From Vallitaleaceae bacterium 9-2 (GTDB taxonomy: Bacteria > Bacillota > Clostridia > Lachnospirales > Vallitaleaceae), in contig CP121691.1 in assembly GCA_038396585.1 (NCBI GenBank), positions 2,046,001 through 2,110,000 on the forward strand: a stretch of 64,000 nucleotides of DNA. Direction: 5' to 3'. Both the position numbers and the translations under genes were made by a program. Of this stretch, positions 1 through 9,407 are shown piece by piece (within the stretch, counting starts at the first letter, position 1; every line of letters begins with the position of its first letter). The notes under the pieces are model-generated. The model searched no databases, was not told the origin of the DNA, and was given only the letters and a program-made list of their open reading frames with translations.

Positions 1-271
1 CCGTATAAATTTTATCTTCATAGACAAAAAATTCGAGATTAAGCGCTTCTTCTGCCTCTTGTTCTATCGCTTCAGATTCTTCATCTTGTGCTTGTTCTTG
101 AGAATCCTGGGATTCGATCTGTCCACTTGAGTCTTGATTGCCTACATTGCCTTCGCCCCAATCTGTGGAGTTCCAACCAAATCCCAGCAAACTTAAGATG
201 GCAACCACCATCGCAATACTTGCCCCTTTTAGCCCTAACTTTTTCTTTTTGTTTTCGTCTTTATTTTTCAT
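1..271 (-). CDS. Membrane-anchored acidic protein, C-terminus outside window
   Basis: The ATG at 271 follows a GGAG-type ribosome site, and the frame stays open to the window edge, so the gene is truncated at its 3' end. The visible 90 residues have a lysine-rich cytoplasmic start (KNKDENKKKKLG), one hydrophobic segment at about residues 17-32 (ASIAMVVAILSLLGFGW), then a linker rich in Glu, Gln, Asp and Ser. The gene lies 13 bases after the ExbD-like gene on the same strand and is probably cotranscribed with it. A single membrane anchor plus flexible acidic linker suggests an extracytoplasmic domain tethered next to the ExbBD-like channel. That is inference: the informative C-terminus is missing and I do not recognise the family. 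Confidence 0.75.
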   Translation of the reverse strand, partial: MKNKDENKKKKLGLKGASIAMVVAILSLLGFGWNSTDWGEGNVGNQDSSGQIESQDSQEQAQDEESEAIEQEAEEALNLEFFVYEDKIYT

Positions 272-284
272 GTCATTCTCCTTT

Positions 285-878
285 TTAATAATGTATATAT
301 TGCATCTTATGTACTTGAACCGATTGCTCATTTTGCTCTATTTCACGAAATACATTCCAAACCAGATTAAAAGCATAATTATAGGTTCCACCTTTATCTT
401 CCAGCGAAAGCAGCACATATTTAGATTGTTCTTGGTTGTCTGCAATCATTGTTTCAATAAATGTATATATGTCTTGACGCGCTTGTTCTAACGCCGATGG
501 ATTATTACGAATGCTCAATGGTAAAAAAATATGTGTTGACTCATCATTCATTATAATTTCATGATTTTTTTCTTTATCTATCCAAACATCAATCACAAGA
601 AATTGTTGTGCCACAAAGTCAAGTTGCTCTAAGCGTTTAGCCGGATCATCACTTTCAATAATCTGGGCAATCTGTGCATTGATCATCTCTTGCTTATTGA
701 TAAGGTAATCTAACTGCCTTTGTTCTTGATACAAACTATCTTCTAGTACCTGGATTTCATTTTGAGCTTCTTGTTTTTCCATGCTCATCGTAACTAAAAG
801 ACCAAATAATAAGATTAAAACCACATCGAGCAGCGATGTCAAATCAACAATTTTTTCTCTATTTGTCAGTTTGGTCAT
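285..878 (-). CDS. ExbD/TolR-like protein
   Basis: This 197-residue protein has one N-terminal membrane segment with the ExbD/TolR/MotB signature: LTSLLDVVLILLFGLLV at about residues 13-29, with Asp18 in the position of the proton-carrying aspartate. A charged, coiled-coil-like stretch (about 33-75) and an extracytoplasmic domain follow. ExbD-family proteins couple proton flow, through a MotA/ExbB-type partner, to force on an outside target. The start overlaps the end of the ExbB-like gene by 20 bases, which implies translational coupling. No TonB, TolA, OmpA or flagellar genes are seen nearby, so the partner is unknown. The family call rests on the membrane motif and the pairing. Confidence 0.75.
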   Translation of the reverse strand: MTKLTNREKIVDLTSLLDVVLILLFGLLVTMSMEKQEAQNEIQVLEDSLYQEQRQLDYLINKQEMINAQIAQIIESDDPAKRLEQLDFVAQQFLVIDVWIDKEKNHEIIMNDESTHIFLPLSIRNNPSALEQARQDIYTFIETMIADNQEQSKYVLLSLEDKGGTYNYAFNLVWNVFREIEQNEQSVQVHKMQYIHY

Positions 879-1386
879 CTACATACCCCTCTCCATACGC
901 CATGTCAATACGCTCATATAGCAGTTGTAAGTTTTCTTGGTTTTGATAAAACACAGGTGCCAACATACCATCAATGGCTTTAAAGATAATAGCAAAGACC
1001 AATCCCCAAAATGTCGATGTTAAAGCAAGGGTAAAATTACTCATAACCACTGTACTTTCCAGCCCAATCATTCGAAGCAGCCCAATAATAGTCCCTAAAA
1101 TTCCTAAAAGTGGAAAAACACTATTAATTGTCCCAAACAAATGAAAATACATCACTTCTTTTTCCCTTAACTCTTGCAATTCATGAATATTAACCCGAGT
1201 ATTTTTTGCGGATTGGATACCAGCAATCAAAAGTTGGATGGGTAGATAGACCGTACCTTGGCATTTTTTTCGCAAAGCATTAGAATATTTTCTAAGTCTA
1301 GGAATAATAAACACTCCATTAAATACCGCTAACAAAATTATGATCATATCATATCCAAATATATTACGTAGAATATTATTAAACAT
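859..1386 (-). CDS. MotA/TolQ/ExbB proton channel-like protein
   Basis: I start this at the ATG at 1386, preceded by AAGGAG, not at the longer frame from 1425 that would run back into topB. The product is 175 residues. It has an N-terminal membrane segment (GYDMIIILLAVFNGVFIIP), a cytoplasmic stretch, then two membrane segments with the family hallmark glycines and prolines: INSVFPLLGILGTIIGLL and a second helix around LALTSTFWGLVFAIIFKAI. This is the MotA/TolQ/ExbB arrangement. It is expected to form the channel with the ExbD-like protein. It begins 10 bases after topB and appears to belong to the same operon. The energised process is unknown. Confidence 0.8.
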   Translation of the reverse strand: MFNNILRNIFGYDMIIILLAVFNGVFIIPRLRKYSNALRKKCQGTVYLPIQLLIAGIQSAKNTRVNIHELQELREKEVMYFHLFGTINSVFPLLGILGTIIGLLRMIGLESTVVMSNFTLALTSTFWGLVFAIIFKAIDGMLAPVFYQNQENLQLLYERIDMAYGEGYVDDQTDK

Positions 1387-1396
1387 TGTGTGCTCC

Positions 1397-3526
1397 TTAA
1401 CCTGACGTCGATTTGAGTTTGACATTTTTTAACTGTAGCCGCCCACTTGGCTCCAGTTCCAGCGTTGCTATCTTTTCTTCTTTCGTTTGAGGTTGTATAA
1501 ACTCAAACGATTCAATTTTTTGTTCTTTTAATAAATGTTCTACCATAGCTTCCGTCAACACCCCATAAGGTTCTAAGGCATTTTTCCATAATGTGAATTT
1601 GCACCCATCAAGAAAACGACTACAATAATAGGCTTTGGAATTCACTGTTATTTTTCCTTCACCACATACCGGACAAGTTCCATAAACCTTTCCTTTAATT
1701 TTGTAATTGCTTTTACGTTTTTGGTCATCTTCAAAGGTCACTAAATGCTTTGATTTTTCAGCACTTTTCACCAAATACGCAACAAAACGGTTAATGCTCG
1801 CCATAAACGGTTCTACCGGCAGCTTATCTTGGCTGATTTTTGTCAAACCTCTTTCCCACTTTCCTGTCATTTCAGGACTTTTTAATTCATCCGGAATTAT
1901 TTGAATTAATTTGATGCCTTTTTCCGTTGGGTATAAGGATTTTCCTTTACGGTAAATGTATTTTACACTAATAAGACGCTCAATAATCCCCGCACGTGTT
2001 GCAGGGGTACCAAAACCCGCTTCTTTGAGCTGCTCCTTTAAGTCTTCTTCTTCAACAAAGCGTCCTGCATTTTCCATTGCACTTAATAGTGTTGCTTCTG
2101 TATATGGCTTTGGAGGCGATGTCTGTTTTGACTGTACTTGTGTCTCATCAACATGCACAACGTCTTTCTTCTTTAGGTTTGGAAGCGTCTCTTCATCTTG
2201 GTCCGACATTTTTTGATAAAGTTTTTTCCACCCCAAATCACTAATAATTTTACCTTTGGATACAAAGGTTTCATCACAAACATTCACCATGATTTTTGTC
2301 GTCTTAAATTTGTAGTCTCCATAAAAAACTGCAATAAACCGTTTAACAATTAACTGATAAATATTTTTTTCTTGAGGTGACAAAGATATATTTTCCGGAT
2401 TTTTATTCGTTGGAATAATGGCATGGTGATCGGTTATCTTACTGTTATTAATAATACGCTTTGTGAATTTCAATTGCAGTTTTGCGCCATTCATCAACGG
2501 TGCTATGGCTTTAGAGTAGGGCATCACATTAATTGTATACATCGTTTTGATAACCGTATCTTTCATATCATCACTTAAGAATCGACTGTCCGTACGTGGG
2601 TAAGTGATGAGTTTGCGTTTTTCATAAAGATTTTGTGCATATTCAAGCACTTGTGTTGCTGTATATCCATATTGTCGATTCCCATCACGCTGTAATTCTG
2701 TTAAATCATATAAAAAAGGTGGTTTTTGATTATTATTCTTCTTTTCTATTTCAATAACGTACCCATCTTGCCCTTTAACTTTTTCTGCAATTTCTTGAGC
2801 TTCTTTTAGGGAATCAATTTTAGTATCGGAGATTTGATCTTTATACCAGATGCCTTTAAACTCTCCATAATCTACAACCACTTCATAATAATCTCGCGGT
2901 TTAAAGTTCTCAATTTCATGATATCGATTAACGACAAGCGCCAGCGTCGGTGTCTGTACTCGTCCAATGCTAAGCAACGTATTATTGAGCGTTGTGTAAG
3001 CGCGTGTTGCATTAATCCCAACAAGCCAATCAGATTCTGATCGACATTTTGCCGATAAATACAAACGGTTATATTCTTTTCCGTCCTTTAAATGTTCAAA
3101 GCCTTCTTTTATAGCTTCATCTGTCATAGAACTAATCCATAATCTCGAAAACGGCTTTGTGGATTGAACATAATCATATATGTATCGAAAAATCAGTTCG
3201 CCTTCTCTTCCACTATCTGTCGCACAAATTAAGCTATCGACATCTTTTCGGTCACATAATTTTTGAATAATCGATAGTTGCTTCTTGGTTTGTGGATATG
3301 GTTTGATTTTGATAGATTCCGGGATAATGGGAAGCGACTGGTAAGACCAGCGCTTTAGACTCGCATCATAATCTTGAGGCTCATAGAGCGTCACTAAATG
3401 CCCCACGGCCCAAGTAATTACGTAGTCTTCTCCCTCCATATATCCATCTTTTCGCATTCGAATATTTAAAACTTTTGCAATATCTCTTGCTACCGAAGGC
3501 TTTTCTGTAATAATGAGTTTCTTCAC
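1397..3526 (-). CDS. topB: DNA topoisomerase III
   Basis: This is a type IA topoisomerase of 709 residues that breaks and passes single DNA strands through a phosphotyrosine intermediate. The TOPRIM domain occupies about residues 1-145, with Glu8 in ITEKPSVAR and the acidic ATDSGREGELIF motif at 102-113. The catalytic tyrosine is Tyr309 in LITYPRTDSR, and the SIGRVQTPTLAL motif lies at 187-197. The C-terminus carries one zinc-ribbon-like module starting CPVCGEG. Length and order fit TopB better than TopA, which usually carries more zinc modules. The start overlaps the end of the P-ATPase gene by 4 bases (ATGA) and the ExbB-like gene follows after 10 bases. Confidence 0.95.
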   Translation of the reverse strand: MKKLIITEKPSVARDIAKVLNIRMRKDGYMEGEDYVITWAVGHLVTLYEPQDYDASLKRWSYQSLPIIPESIKIKPYPQTKKQLSIIQKLCDRKDVDSLICATDSGREGELIFRYIYDYVQSTKPFSRLWISSMTDEAIKEGFEHLKDGKEYNRLYLSAKCRSESDWLVGINATRAYTTLNNTLLSIGRVQTPTLALVVNRYHEIENFKPRDYYEVVVDYGEFKGIWYKDQISDTKIDSLKEAQEIAEKVKGQDGYVIEIEKKNNNQKPPFLYDLTELQRDGNRQYGYTATQVLEYAQNLYEKRKLITYPRTDSRFLSDDMKDTVIKTMYTINVMPYSKAIAPLMNGAKLQLKFTKRIINNSKITDHHAIIPTNKNPENISLSPQEKNIYQLIVKRFIAVFYGDYKFKTTKIMVNVCDETFVSKGKIISDLGWKKLYQKMSDQDEETLPNLKKKDVVHVDETQVQSKQTSPPKPYTEATLLSAMENAGRFVEEEDLKEQLKEAGFGTPATRAGIIERLISVKYIYRKGKSLYPTEKGIKLIQIIPDELKSPEMTGKWERGLTKISQDKLPVEPFMASINRFVAYLVKSAEKSKHLVTFEDDQKRKSNYKIKGKVYGTCPVCGEGKITVNSKAYYCSRFLDGCKFTLWKNALEPYGVLTEAMVEHLLKEQKIESFEFIQPQTKEEKIATLELEPSGRLQLKNVKLKSTSG

Positions 3527-6195
3527 TTTTTGGCTCCTAACATGTTGATTTGTTTACCTATTTCACTAAATACCGTTGGAATGACCCCTAGTCCCATAGC
3601 AATTAATAATTGTTCAAACGAAAGCGCTACAGTTGAGAAAATTGTTGAAACCCCTGGAAGATAGATAACGCCAAGTAACATAATCACTGCACCGGTAACT
3701 GATAGGTTTAGATAGCGATTTGAAAATACACGCATCGTCCATAACGGTTTATGCTCGCTTCGCGCAGAATATGCTCTAAGCATTTCACCGATTATAAGTG
3801 TTACAAAACAAAAAGTTCGTGCTAATGCTTCAGCGCTTGCTGCATCTGCAATAGAGTTTAGACCTATCCTAAAAGAAATAAGCGTTGCAGTCATTAAACC
3901 TATACTTTGAATAGCAATAGATACTTGCATCGTTCTGTTAACAATCGGCTCGTCTTTATCTCGAGGTTTTTGGTCCATGATCCCTTCTCCGCCTTCTTCA
4001 AGACCCAAGGCAAATGCCGGGAATGAATCCGTCACCAAATTGACCCATAGCAACTGAATCGGCAGTAAAGGTACCGGCCATTTCAAGAGGATGGCAATAA
4101 AGATAATTAATATCTCGCCTATATTACAGGACAATAAAAATCCGACAAACTTTCGTATATTACTGTATATAATTCGCCCTTCTTCAACGGCATCTACAAT
4201 ACTTGCAAAGTTATCATCAGTTAAAATCATGTCGGCTGCTTCTTTAGATACATCCGTTCCGGTAATCCCCATAGCCACACCAATATCTGCTTGCTTAAGC
4301 GCAGGGGCATCATTAACACCATCACCGGTCATCGACACGACTTCTCCTGAAGCTCGAAGTGCTTTTACAATACGTACTTTATGCTCTGGAGAAACACGTG
4401 CAAAAATATTCGTGTTCTTCACAGCTTCTTGAAGTTCTTCATCTGTATATTTGTTGATTGTAGCGCCTTCCATCGCTTGGCTATCATCATCAATAACACC
4501 GATCTGACGCCCGATGGCACTTGCCGTTATAATATGATCGCCAGTAATCATAACCACACGAATTCCCGCTTTTTTACACAGCTTAATGGCATCTTTAACC
4601 TCTTCCCTAGGTGGGTCAATCATACCACTTAATCCTGCAAATATGAGCTCTTGCTCCTCATCTTCTAATTTTGCAGTCTCCGATACTGGTTTATACGCAT
4701 AGCCTAAAACCCGTAATGCTTGCTGAGCATATTGCTTGTTGATTGCTAAAAGTTCATTACGTTTTTCATCGGTTAACTCAATGATTTCATTGTTGTGAAG
4801 AATTTTTGTTGACCGTTTAAGAATGACATCCGGAGCCCCTTTGGTAAACATCAGATGTTCTTTGTCAAATTTATGTAATGTTGACATCAGCTTACGATCT
4901 GAATCAAATGGGTATTCTTTTAATCTTGGATGAAGTTGATTCATCTGCTGATAAGAGATGCCACCTTTTTCTCCAAGAACCAATAGTGCCCCTTCCGTTG
5001 GATCGCCTACTACATCACCTTCATCAAAATCTGCATCATTACAAAGTGCTGCAATATGTAGCAATTGTTTTATCTGTTCTTTTGCATCATGTCCTGATGC
5101 ACTTTTAATCTCTCCATCAAAAGAATAACCAGTTCCCGTCACTTCAAATTCTTCATAACCGTTGTAAACTTTTTGTACGGTCATTTTATTTTGTGTTAAT
5201 GTCCCAGTTTTATCTGTACAAATTGTGGATGTACTTCCTAGGGTTTCTACTGCACTTAATTGCTTAACAATGGCATGACGCTTAATCATACGTTGCATCC
5301 CCATAGCTAGAACAACCGTAACTACTGCCGGAAGCCCCTCTGGAATTGCCGCAACTGCTAAACTTACCGCAATCATAAAGATTTCAAAAAGATCTTCGCC
5401 ACGAAGGATGCCTAAGGCAAAAATCACGGCTGAAACTACAATACAAATAACCCCTAAATATTTTCCAAACTGAGCTAATTTATTTTGCAAAGGCGTCTGG
5501 GTATCTTCTGTCTCATCAAGCATCGTTGCTATTTGGCCAATCTCTGTATGCATGCCGGTTCCAATAACAACAGCTTTTCCACGCCCATAGGTTACGATAG
5601 TACTCATATAGCCACTATTGATTCGATCTCCAAGCGCTGCTTCTTCATCCACTATGGCATCTGCATCTTTTTCAACGGCTACCGACTCTCCTGTTAATGC
5701 AGATTCATCGACTTTTAAATTTACACTTTCAACCAATCGAACATCCGCCGGTATATAGTCCCCCGCCTCTAAAACAACCAAATCTCCCGGAACCAAGTCT
5801 TTTGAAGATATACTCATAATATGATGATCACGAATAACCTTTGCTTTTGGCGCTGCCATATTCTTAAGTGCTGCAAGCGCATTGCTTGCTTTATTTTCCT
5901 GATACGTTCCTAAAACTGCATTAAGAACAACAATTCCTAAAATAACGACGCCTTCAAATGCGTCACCTAATAAAATCGAAATAATTGCCGCAATGATTAA
6001 TATTAAAATCATAAAATCCTTAAATTGATCTACTATCATTGCAAAGAGTGATTTTTTTGCTTTACTTTGCAATGCATTTTCTCCATAACGCTCTTTTCGT
6101 TTTTGAATTTCTTCTCTCTTTAACCCCTGTTCAAGGTCTGTATCAAAATCCGCAACGACCTCTTGTATTGATTTATTATGTTTATTCTCTTTCAC
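3523..6195 (-). CDS. Calcium-type P-type ATPase (P2A)
   Basis: This 890-residue P2A ATPase is predicted to export Ca2+ across the cytoplasmic membrane. Visible features are an N-terminal cation ATPase domain, the actuator motif TGES (168-171), the phosphorylated Asp328 in [14 protein letters not shown] in helix M4 (285-289), TGDGVNDAP in the hinge, and ten predicted helices. The M5 motif CNIGE and the M6 motif NLVTDSFPA carry the Asn, Glu, Thr and Asp used by SERCA-type pumps for Ca2+. The start is GTG at 6195, with GGAGG six bases upstream. An overlapping ATG at 6197 is followed at once by TGA and cannot encode the protein. topB overlaps the stop. Confidence 0.9.
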   Translation of the reverse strand: MKENKHNKSIQEVVADFDTDLEQGLKREEIQKRKERYGENALQSKAKKSLFAMIVDQFKDFMILILIIAAIISILLGDAFEGVVILGIVVLNAVLGTYQENKASNALAALKNMAAPKAKVIRDHHIMSISSKDLVPGDLVVLEAGDYIPADVRLVESVNLKVDESALTGESVAVEKDADAIVDEEAALGDRINSGYMSTIVTYGRGKAVVIGTGMHTEIGQIATMLDETEDTQTPLQNKLAQFGKYLGVICIVVSAVIFALGILRGEDLFEIFMIAVSLAVAAIPEGLPAVVTVVLAMGMQRMIKRHAIVKQLSAVETLGSTSTICTDKTGTLTQNKMTVQKVYNGYEEFEVTGTGYSFDGEIKSASGHDAKEQIKQLLHIAALCNDADFDEGDVVGDPTEGALLVLGEKGGISYQQMNQLHPRLKEYPFDSDRKLMSTLHKFDKEHLMFTKGAPDVILKRSTKILHNNEIIELTDEKRNELLAINKQYAQQALRVLGYAYKPVSETAKLEDEEQELIFAGLSGMIDPPREEVKDAIKLCKKAGIRVVMITGDHIITASAIGRQIGVIDDDSQAMEGATINKYTDEELQEAVKNTNIFARVSPEHKVRIVKALRASGEVVSMTGDGVNDAPALKQADIGVAMGITGTDVSKEAADMILTDDNFASIVDAVEEGRIIYSNIRKFVGFLLSCNIGEILIIFIAILLKWPVPLLPIQLLWVNLVTDSFPAFALGLEEGGEGIMDQKPRDKDEPIVNRTMQVSIAIQSIGLMTATLISFRIGLNSIADAASAEALARTFCFVTLIIGEMLRAYSARSEHKPLWTMRVFSNRYLNLSVTGAVIMLLGVIYLPGVSTIFSTVALSFEQLLIAMGLGVIPTVFSEIGKQINMLGAKK

Positions 6196-6252
6196 ATTAT
6201 GCCTCCCTATCTATTTTCCTATGCAGCTTACGACATAGGCACTTTGCTTTTT

Positions 6253-6281
6253 ATTATATCATATTTACTTGAATTTACTAT
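6253..6281 (-). promoter_or_regulatory. Candidate extended -10 promoter of the ATPase-topB operon
   Basis: On the minus strand TATAAT (6253-6258) is preceded by TG one base upstream, an extended -10. The -35 region 17 bases further is poor (ATAGTA). The 5' leader contains a small hairpin built from CCTATG and CATAGG. Confidence 0.4.
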
Positions 6282-6334
6282 ACCATTATGATAAAGTCAT
6301 ATCGAAAACTTAAAATGAAAAGGACAGAAGAACT

Positions 6335-7069
6335 ATGCAAAACATGACTTCAAATGAATTTGTTACACCGACTTATATGAATGGATTAAAAGCAGGTTTT
6401 CCAATTGCTTTGGGATACCTGGTTGTTTCATTTACTTTTGGCATGACAGCCTGTTTAAACGGATTTACTCTGTACGAAGCCGTCTTCATGAGTATGACAA
6501 ATGTGACATCTGCAGGGCAATTTGCAGGAATGAACCTTTTAATTTCCGGCACCAAATACGTCGAACTACTCTTAACCGTCAGCATCATTAATATTCGCTA
6601 TTTATTAATGTCCACTGCCCTGTCTCAAAAGATCTCAAGAACCATGCCACTTTATCAAAAATTTATTCTTGCGTTTGGTGTTACAGACGAGACATTTACC
6701 GTCGCATCCGTTGAGGTCGAAACCATTACCTTCCCATACTTTATGGGTCTGGTCACTTTACCATATCTTGGATGGTCTGGTGGAACATTTTTTGGTTCTT
6801 TGATGGATACTTTTTTAAATCCTGATATGCAACATGCTGCTGCTATTGCACTATATTGCATGTTCATTGCACTGGTATTACCTCCCATGAAGCATCATAA
6901 AAATATACGTCATGTTGTTTTTGCAACAATGCTTATTCGTCTAACGATGTTGCTCTTGCCTGTTGTCAATCAGTTATCATCTGGATATGCCATTATTTTA
7001 TCCGCATGTATCGGCGCCTTTTACGGTGCGTATCTTGAGCATAAAACATCTACGGAGGTAAACGCATGA
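6335..7069 (+). CDS. azlC: Branched-chain amino acid exporter, large subunit
   Basis: This 244-residue membrane protein matches AzlC/YgaZ. It has the N-terminal GFPIALGYLVVSFTFGM segment, the TNVTSAGQFAGMNLL segment and the conserved YLLMSTALSQK stretch. AzlC and AzlD together export branched-chain amino acids such as leucine, isoleucine and valine analogues. The ATG at 6335 follows an AAAAGGA ribosome site. The stop overlaps the azlD start by 4 bases (ATGA), the usual coupling of this two-subunit transporter. No Lrp-type regulator is adjacent, so control is unknown. Confidence 0.92.
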   Translation: MQNMTSNEFVTPTYMNGLKAGFPIALGYLVVSFTFGMTACLNGFTLYEAVFMSMTNVTSAGQFAGMNLLISGTKYVELLLTVSIINIRYLLMSTALSQKISRTMPLYQKFILAFGVTDETFTVASVEVETITFPYFMGLVTLPYLGWSGGTFFGSLMDTFLNPDMQHAAAIALYCMFIALVLPPMKHHKNIRHVVFATMLIRLTMLLLPVVNQLSSGYAIILSACIGAFYGAYLEHKTSTEVNA

Positions 7070-7368
7070 AACCTATATATGGAATTATATTAATGGCACT
7101 AACAACCTATATTATACGTGTAAGTCCTTTTGTTCTCTTTAGAAAAAAGATTGAATCTCCCTTTATCCAATCTTTTCTCTTTTATATTCCCTATGCAATT
7201 TTAACCGCGATGACCATTCCGGATATTTTCTACTCTACACATTTTGTACCTGCCGCTGTTGCAGGCACACTTGTCGCTTTACTATTAGGATGGTTTGAAA
7301 AAAGTCTCATCACCGTATCTATGTCAGCTGTCGCAATCGCTTATATTGTTATTACCCTATTTAATTAG
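7066..7368 (+). CDS. azlD: Branched-chain amino acid exporter, small subunit
   Basis: This 100-residue protein has about four hydrophobic helices and the AzlD-type start TYIIRVSPFVLFRKK, followed by FLFYIPYAILTAMTIP. The length is normal for the family. It overlaps azlC by 4 bases and is followed after 17 bases by the LUD-domain gene on the same strand. It is expected to form the membrane complex with AzlC. Confidence 0.9.
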   Translation: MKPIYGIILMALTTYIIRVSPFVLFRKKIESPFIQSFLFYIPYAILTAMTIPDIFYSTHFVPAAVAGTLVALLLGWFEKSLITVSMSAVAIAYIVITLFN

Positions 7369-7385
7369 AGAAAGGAAGACAAATA

Positions 7386-8021
7386 ATGAATCCTGTTCAA
7401 CAAAAATATCAAAATCAAGCCAAAACAATTATTGAGGCACTTCAAAAAAGAAATATGAACGGATACTATTTTGAAACTTCTCAAGAGGCTATCTTGTTTA
7501 TCCAAAATTTTATCAAGCCAACTTCCACTGTAAGTTGGGGTGGCTCCATGACATTACACGAATCCGGGATTATTGATGCTGTAAAAACGATGGACCTGGT
7601 TTGTCTTGACCGAGATATGGCTGACACTGTACAAGCACGTCACCAAATTGCTCAAAAAGCTTTAAGTGCCAATTACTATTTAACCAGTACAAATGCTATC
7701 ACTCTAGACGGCAAACTCGTTAATATTGATGGTAACGGAAATCGCGTTGCCGCCCTTATCTTTGGTCCTGATAACGTTATCGTTGTTGCCGGTATGAATA
7801 AAGTTAGTCTCGATGAAACCGATGCACTTAGCCGTGTCAAAAATATTGCGGCGCCTGCAAATACTGTGCGTCTTAATCAAAACACGCCTTGTTCACATAC
7901 CGGAAAGTGCCACAATTGTCTTGTTGATGATTGTATCTGTTCACATACCGTCATTACAAGACGCTGTAACCGCGCAAACAGAATACACGTTCTTTTGGTT
8001 GGTGAAGTGCTAGGCTATTAG
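7386..8021 (+). CDS. LUD-domain (LutC/YkgG-like) protein
   Basis: This 211-residue protein resembles the LUD family (formerly DUF162), known from LutB/LutC of lactate oxidation. Visible features are the VSWGGSMTLHESGI motif, the YYLTSTNAIT segment and the GPDNVIVVAGMNKV segment. The C-terminus carries a cysteine-rich motif, CSHTGKCHNCLVDDCIC, that could bind a metal or Fe-S cluster. No LutA or LutB partner is adjacent, so a role in lactate oxidation is not supported. Stand-alone LUD proteins of this form are common in Clostridia and their function is unsettled. The ATG at 7386 follows GAAAGGAAG, and the gene probably shares the azlCD transcript. Confidence 0.85.
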   Translation: MNPVQQKYQNQAKTIIEALQKRNMNGYYFETSQEAILFIQNFIKPTSTVSWGGSMTLHESGIIDAVKTMDLVCLDRDMADTVQARHQIAQKALSANYYLTSTNAITLDGKLVNIDGNGNRVAALIFGPDNVIVVAGMNKVSLDETDALSRVKNIAAPANTVRLNQNTPCSHTGKCHNCLVDDCICSHTVITRRCNRANRIHVLLVGEVLGY

Positions 8022-8029
8022 CGCCTAGC
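8009..8029. terminator. Compact hairpin spanning both convergent stop codons
   Basis: GCTAGGC (8009-8015) pairs with GCCTAGC (8023-8029) around a 7-base loop. The LUD stop (8019-8021) is in the loop and the stop of the opposing gene (8025-8027) is in the stem. There is only a weak T run afterwards, so it may be an inefficient bidirectional terminator. Confidence 0.45.
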
Positions 8030-9407
8030 CATGCCTTTTGACTTCAAATCTAAACAAAGCATAGTGACCTTCGTTAATTCCAGCTTTTTGCTTTGCAATA
8101 TGAATCTGTTCTTTAACTGAATCAATACCTTCAAGGTTAGGAAGCAACAATCCACGTTTACGCCCTTGTTCAACAATAACACCATATCGACTTACATCAA
8201 GTTTATTCACATCGTCAATGGCTTCGATCGGCATAAGGACATCTACCTTAATCTCCAAGTCAGCTAACTCACTCTTAACGACAGGATTAAACCTTGGATC
8301 TGATGCACACGCACTAATTCCATTATAAATAATCTCTTCAATAACATTATCTTGCGTCGGCTGAATCGTTCCAATACATCCCCTTAATTGACCATATTTA
8401 TGAATCGAGACAAATACACCTGCTTTGTTTTTACTTTCTTTTGATATAAACTCTGCCGGAAAAGCTTCAGGTTCAAACGTATATTTTCTACCGGTTTGAA
8501 CATAGTGTTCTATACTTTTTTTTGCCAGTTTAACATAAGCATCGGCTCTTTTATCGTCTTGAGCACTCCCTCCTGATTCTAAATACCCTGTTAAATAACC
8601 AACGCCAAAGGGTCCTTCATAACTTATTATTTTTGATATATCTATAACCTTTGACATAATTCCAAATCCGATAAGATAAGGTCTTAACCCGCACTGAGCT
8701 GCATTTTCGATAAAATCCGAGCTTAACTCCAACAAAGGATTGACATTTTTTTCAATGATTGCCTTTTGCACAAGGTGATCAAATACTTGACCATCCGGGT
8801 GATATGCATAAGGACCACTATCTTTTAATGCATGGGATAAATCGCCACTAATTACAATAAGTATTTCTTGATTGGTCTCTCGCATGTAATCATCAATGAC
8901 GTTTCCAATGCACTGACCAATGTGATAATTATCCGTTAACGGCGTAAATCCAGGTGTTAAATGTACAATGTTATATGCATCATACTCTTGATCAATAAAA
9001 TACATAGGTACTAAAACCCCATGATCTAAACCTGTTCGTATATTATAGGTTTGAGCTAATTCTTTTGTCATCAATACTGTGTTAATGTGCTCTTGTTGTA
9101 ACACTTCAACAATTTTTTTGGTAAGCGACTGTTCCACAGTTTTTTGGAACGTCATGTGTTCATGACCAAATTGATAAAAAGATCCTTCAAAGACATCACC
9201 ATCAAGGATGCATGTAGCATCTGAAAACGCATTGCCATGGGGTGAAACAAAGATAATGGTATCGGGTTGAATCTCTCGAATCTTCTTTGCTAATTTTTCC
9301 ATTCCCTGAATCGTTTCCTTTGCGCCTCGCGCTTCATCTCCTCCGATTTCTTTAATGATAATCGGTGGATGCGGCATAAAAACAACGGTTTTTTTCAACA
9401 AATTCAC
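8025..9407 (-). CDS. Memo/LigB-like domain fused to AMMECR1 domain
   Basis: This 460-residue protein is the fused form of two parts of the AmmeMemoRadiSam system. Residues 1 to about 275 resemble class III extradiol dioxygenases (LigB/Memo fold), with likely metal-binding histidines in MPHPP (His13), VSPHG (His57) and VISGDLSHAL. Residues from about 290 on are an AMMECR1 domain with its hallmark LRGCIG and the ASDPRFNPV segment. The start overlaps the end of the radical SAM gene by 4 bases. The three families co-occur widely in bacteria and archaea, but I know of no established reaction for the set, so no substrate is assigned. Fusion and operon order are seen directly. Confidence 0.88.
   Translation of the reverse strand: MNLLKKTVVFMPHPPIIIKEIGGDEARGAKETIQGMEKLAKKIREIQPDTIIFVSPHGNAFSDATCILDGDVFEGSFYQFGHEHMTFQKTVEQSLTKKIVEVLQQEHINTVLMTKELAQTYNIRTGLDHGVLVPMYFIDQEYDAYNIVHLTPGFTPLTDNYHIGQCIGNVIDDYMRETNQEILIVISGDLSHALKDSGPYAYHPDGQVFDHLVQKAIIEKNVNPLLELSSDFIENAAQCGLRPYLIGFGIMSKVIDISKIISYEGPFGVGYLTGYLESGGSAQDDKRADAYVKLAKKSIEHYVQTGRKYTFEPEAFPAEFISKESKNKAGVFVSIHKYGQLRGCIGTIQPTQDNVIEEIIYNGISACASDPRFNPVVKSELADLEIKVDVLMPIEAIDDVNKLDVSRYGVIVEQGRKRGLLLPNLEGIDSVKEQIHIAKQKAGINEGHYALFRFEVKRHG

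Noticed and set aside
1-1386. Zorya-like defence system from the MotA/MotB-like pair
   Set aside because: The MotA-like protein is only 175 residues, without the long tail of ZorA, and no ZorC, ZorD or ZorE gene is present. The neighbours are housekeeping genes.
1397-3526. Missing second aspartate in the TOPRIM motif (DSG in place of DxD) as a defect in topB
   Set aside because: I recall the same pattern in other Bacillota TopB proteins, and all other catalytic motifs are intact, so this is a lineage trait and not a broken gene.
4091-4432. A 113-codon plus-strand frame opposite the Ca2+-ATPase
   Set aside because: It is antisense to conserved ATPase motifs and has no ribosome site or family features.
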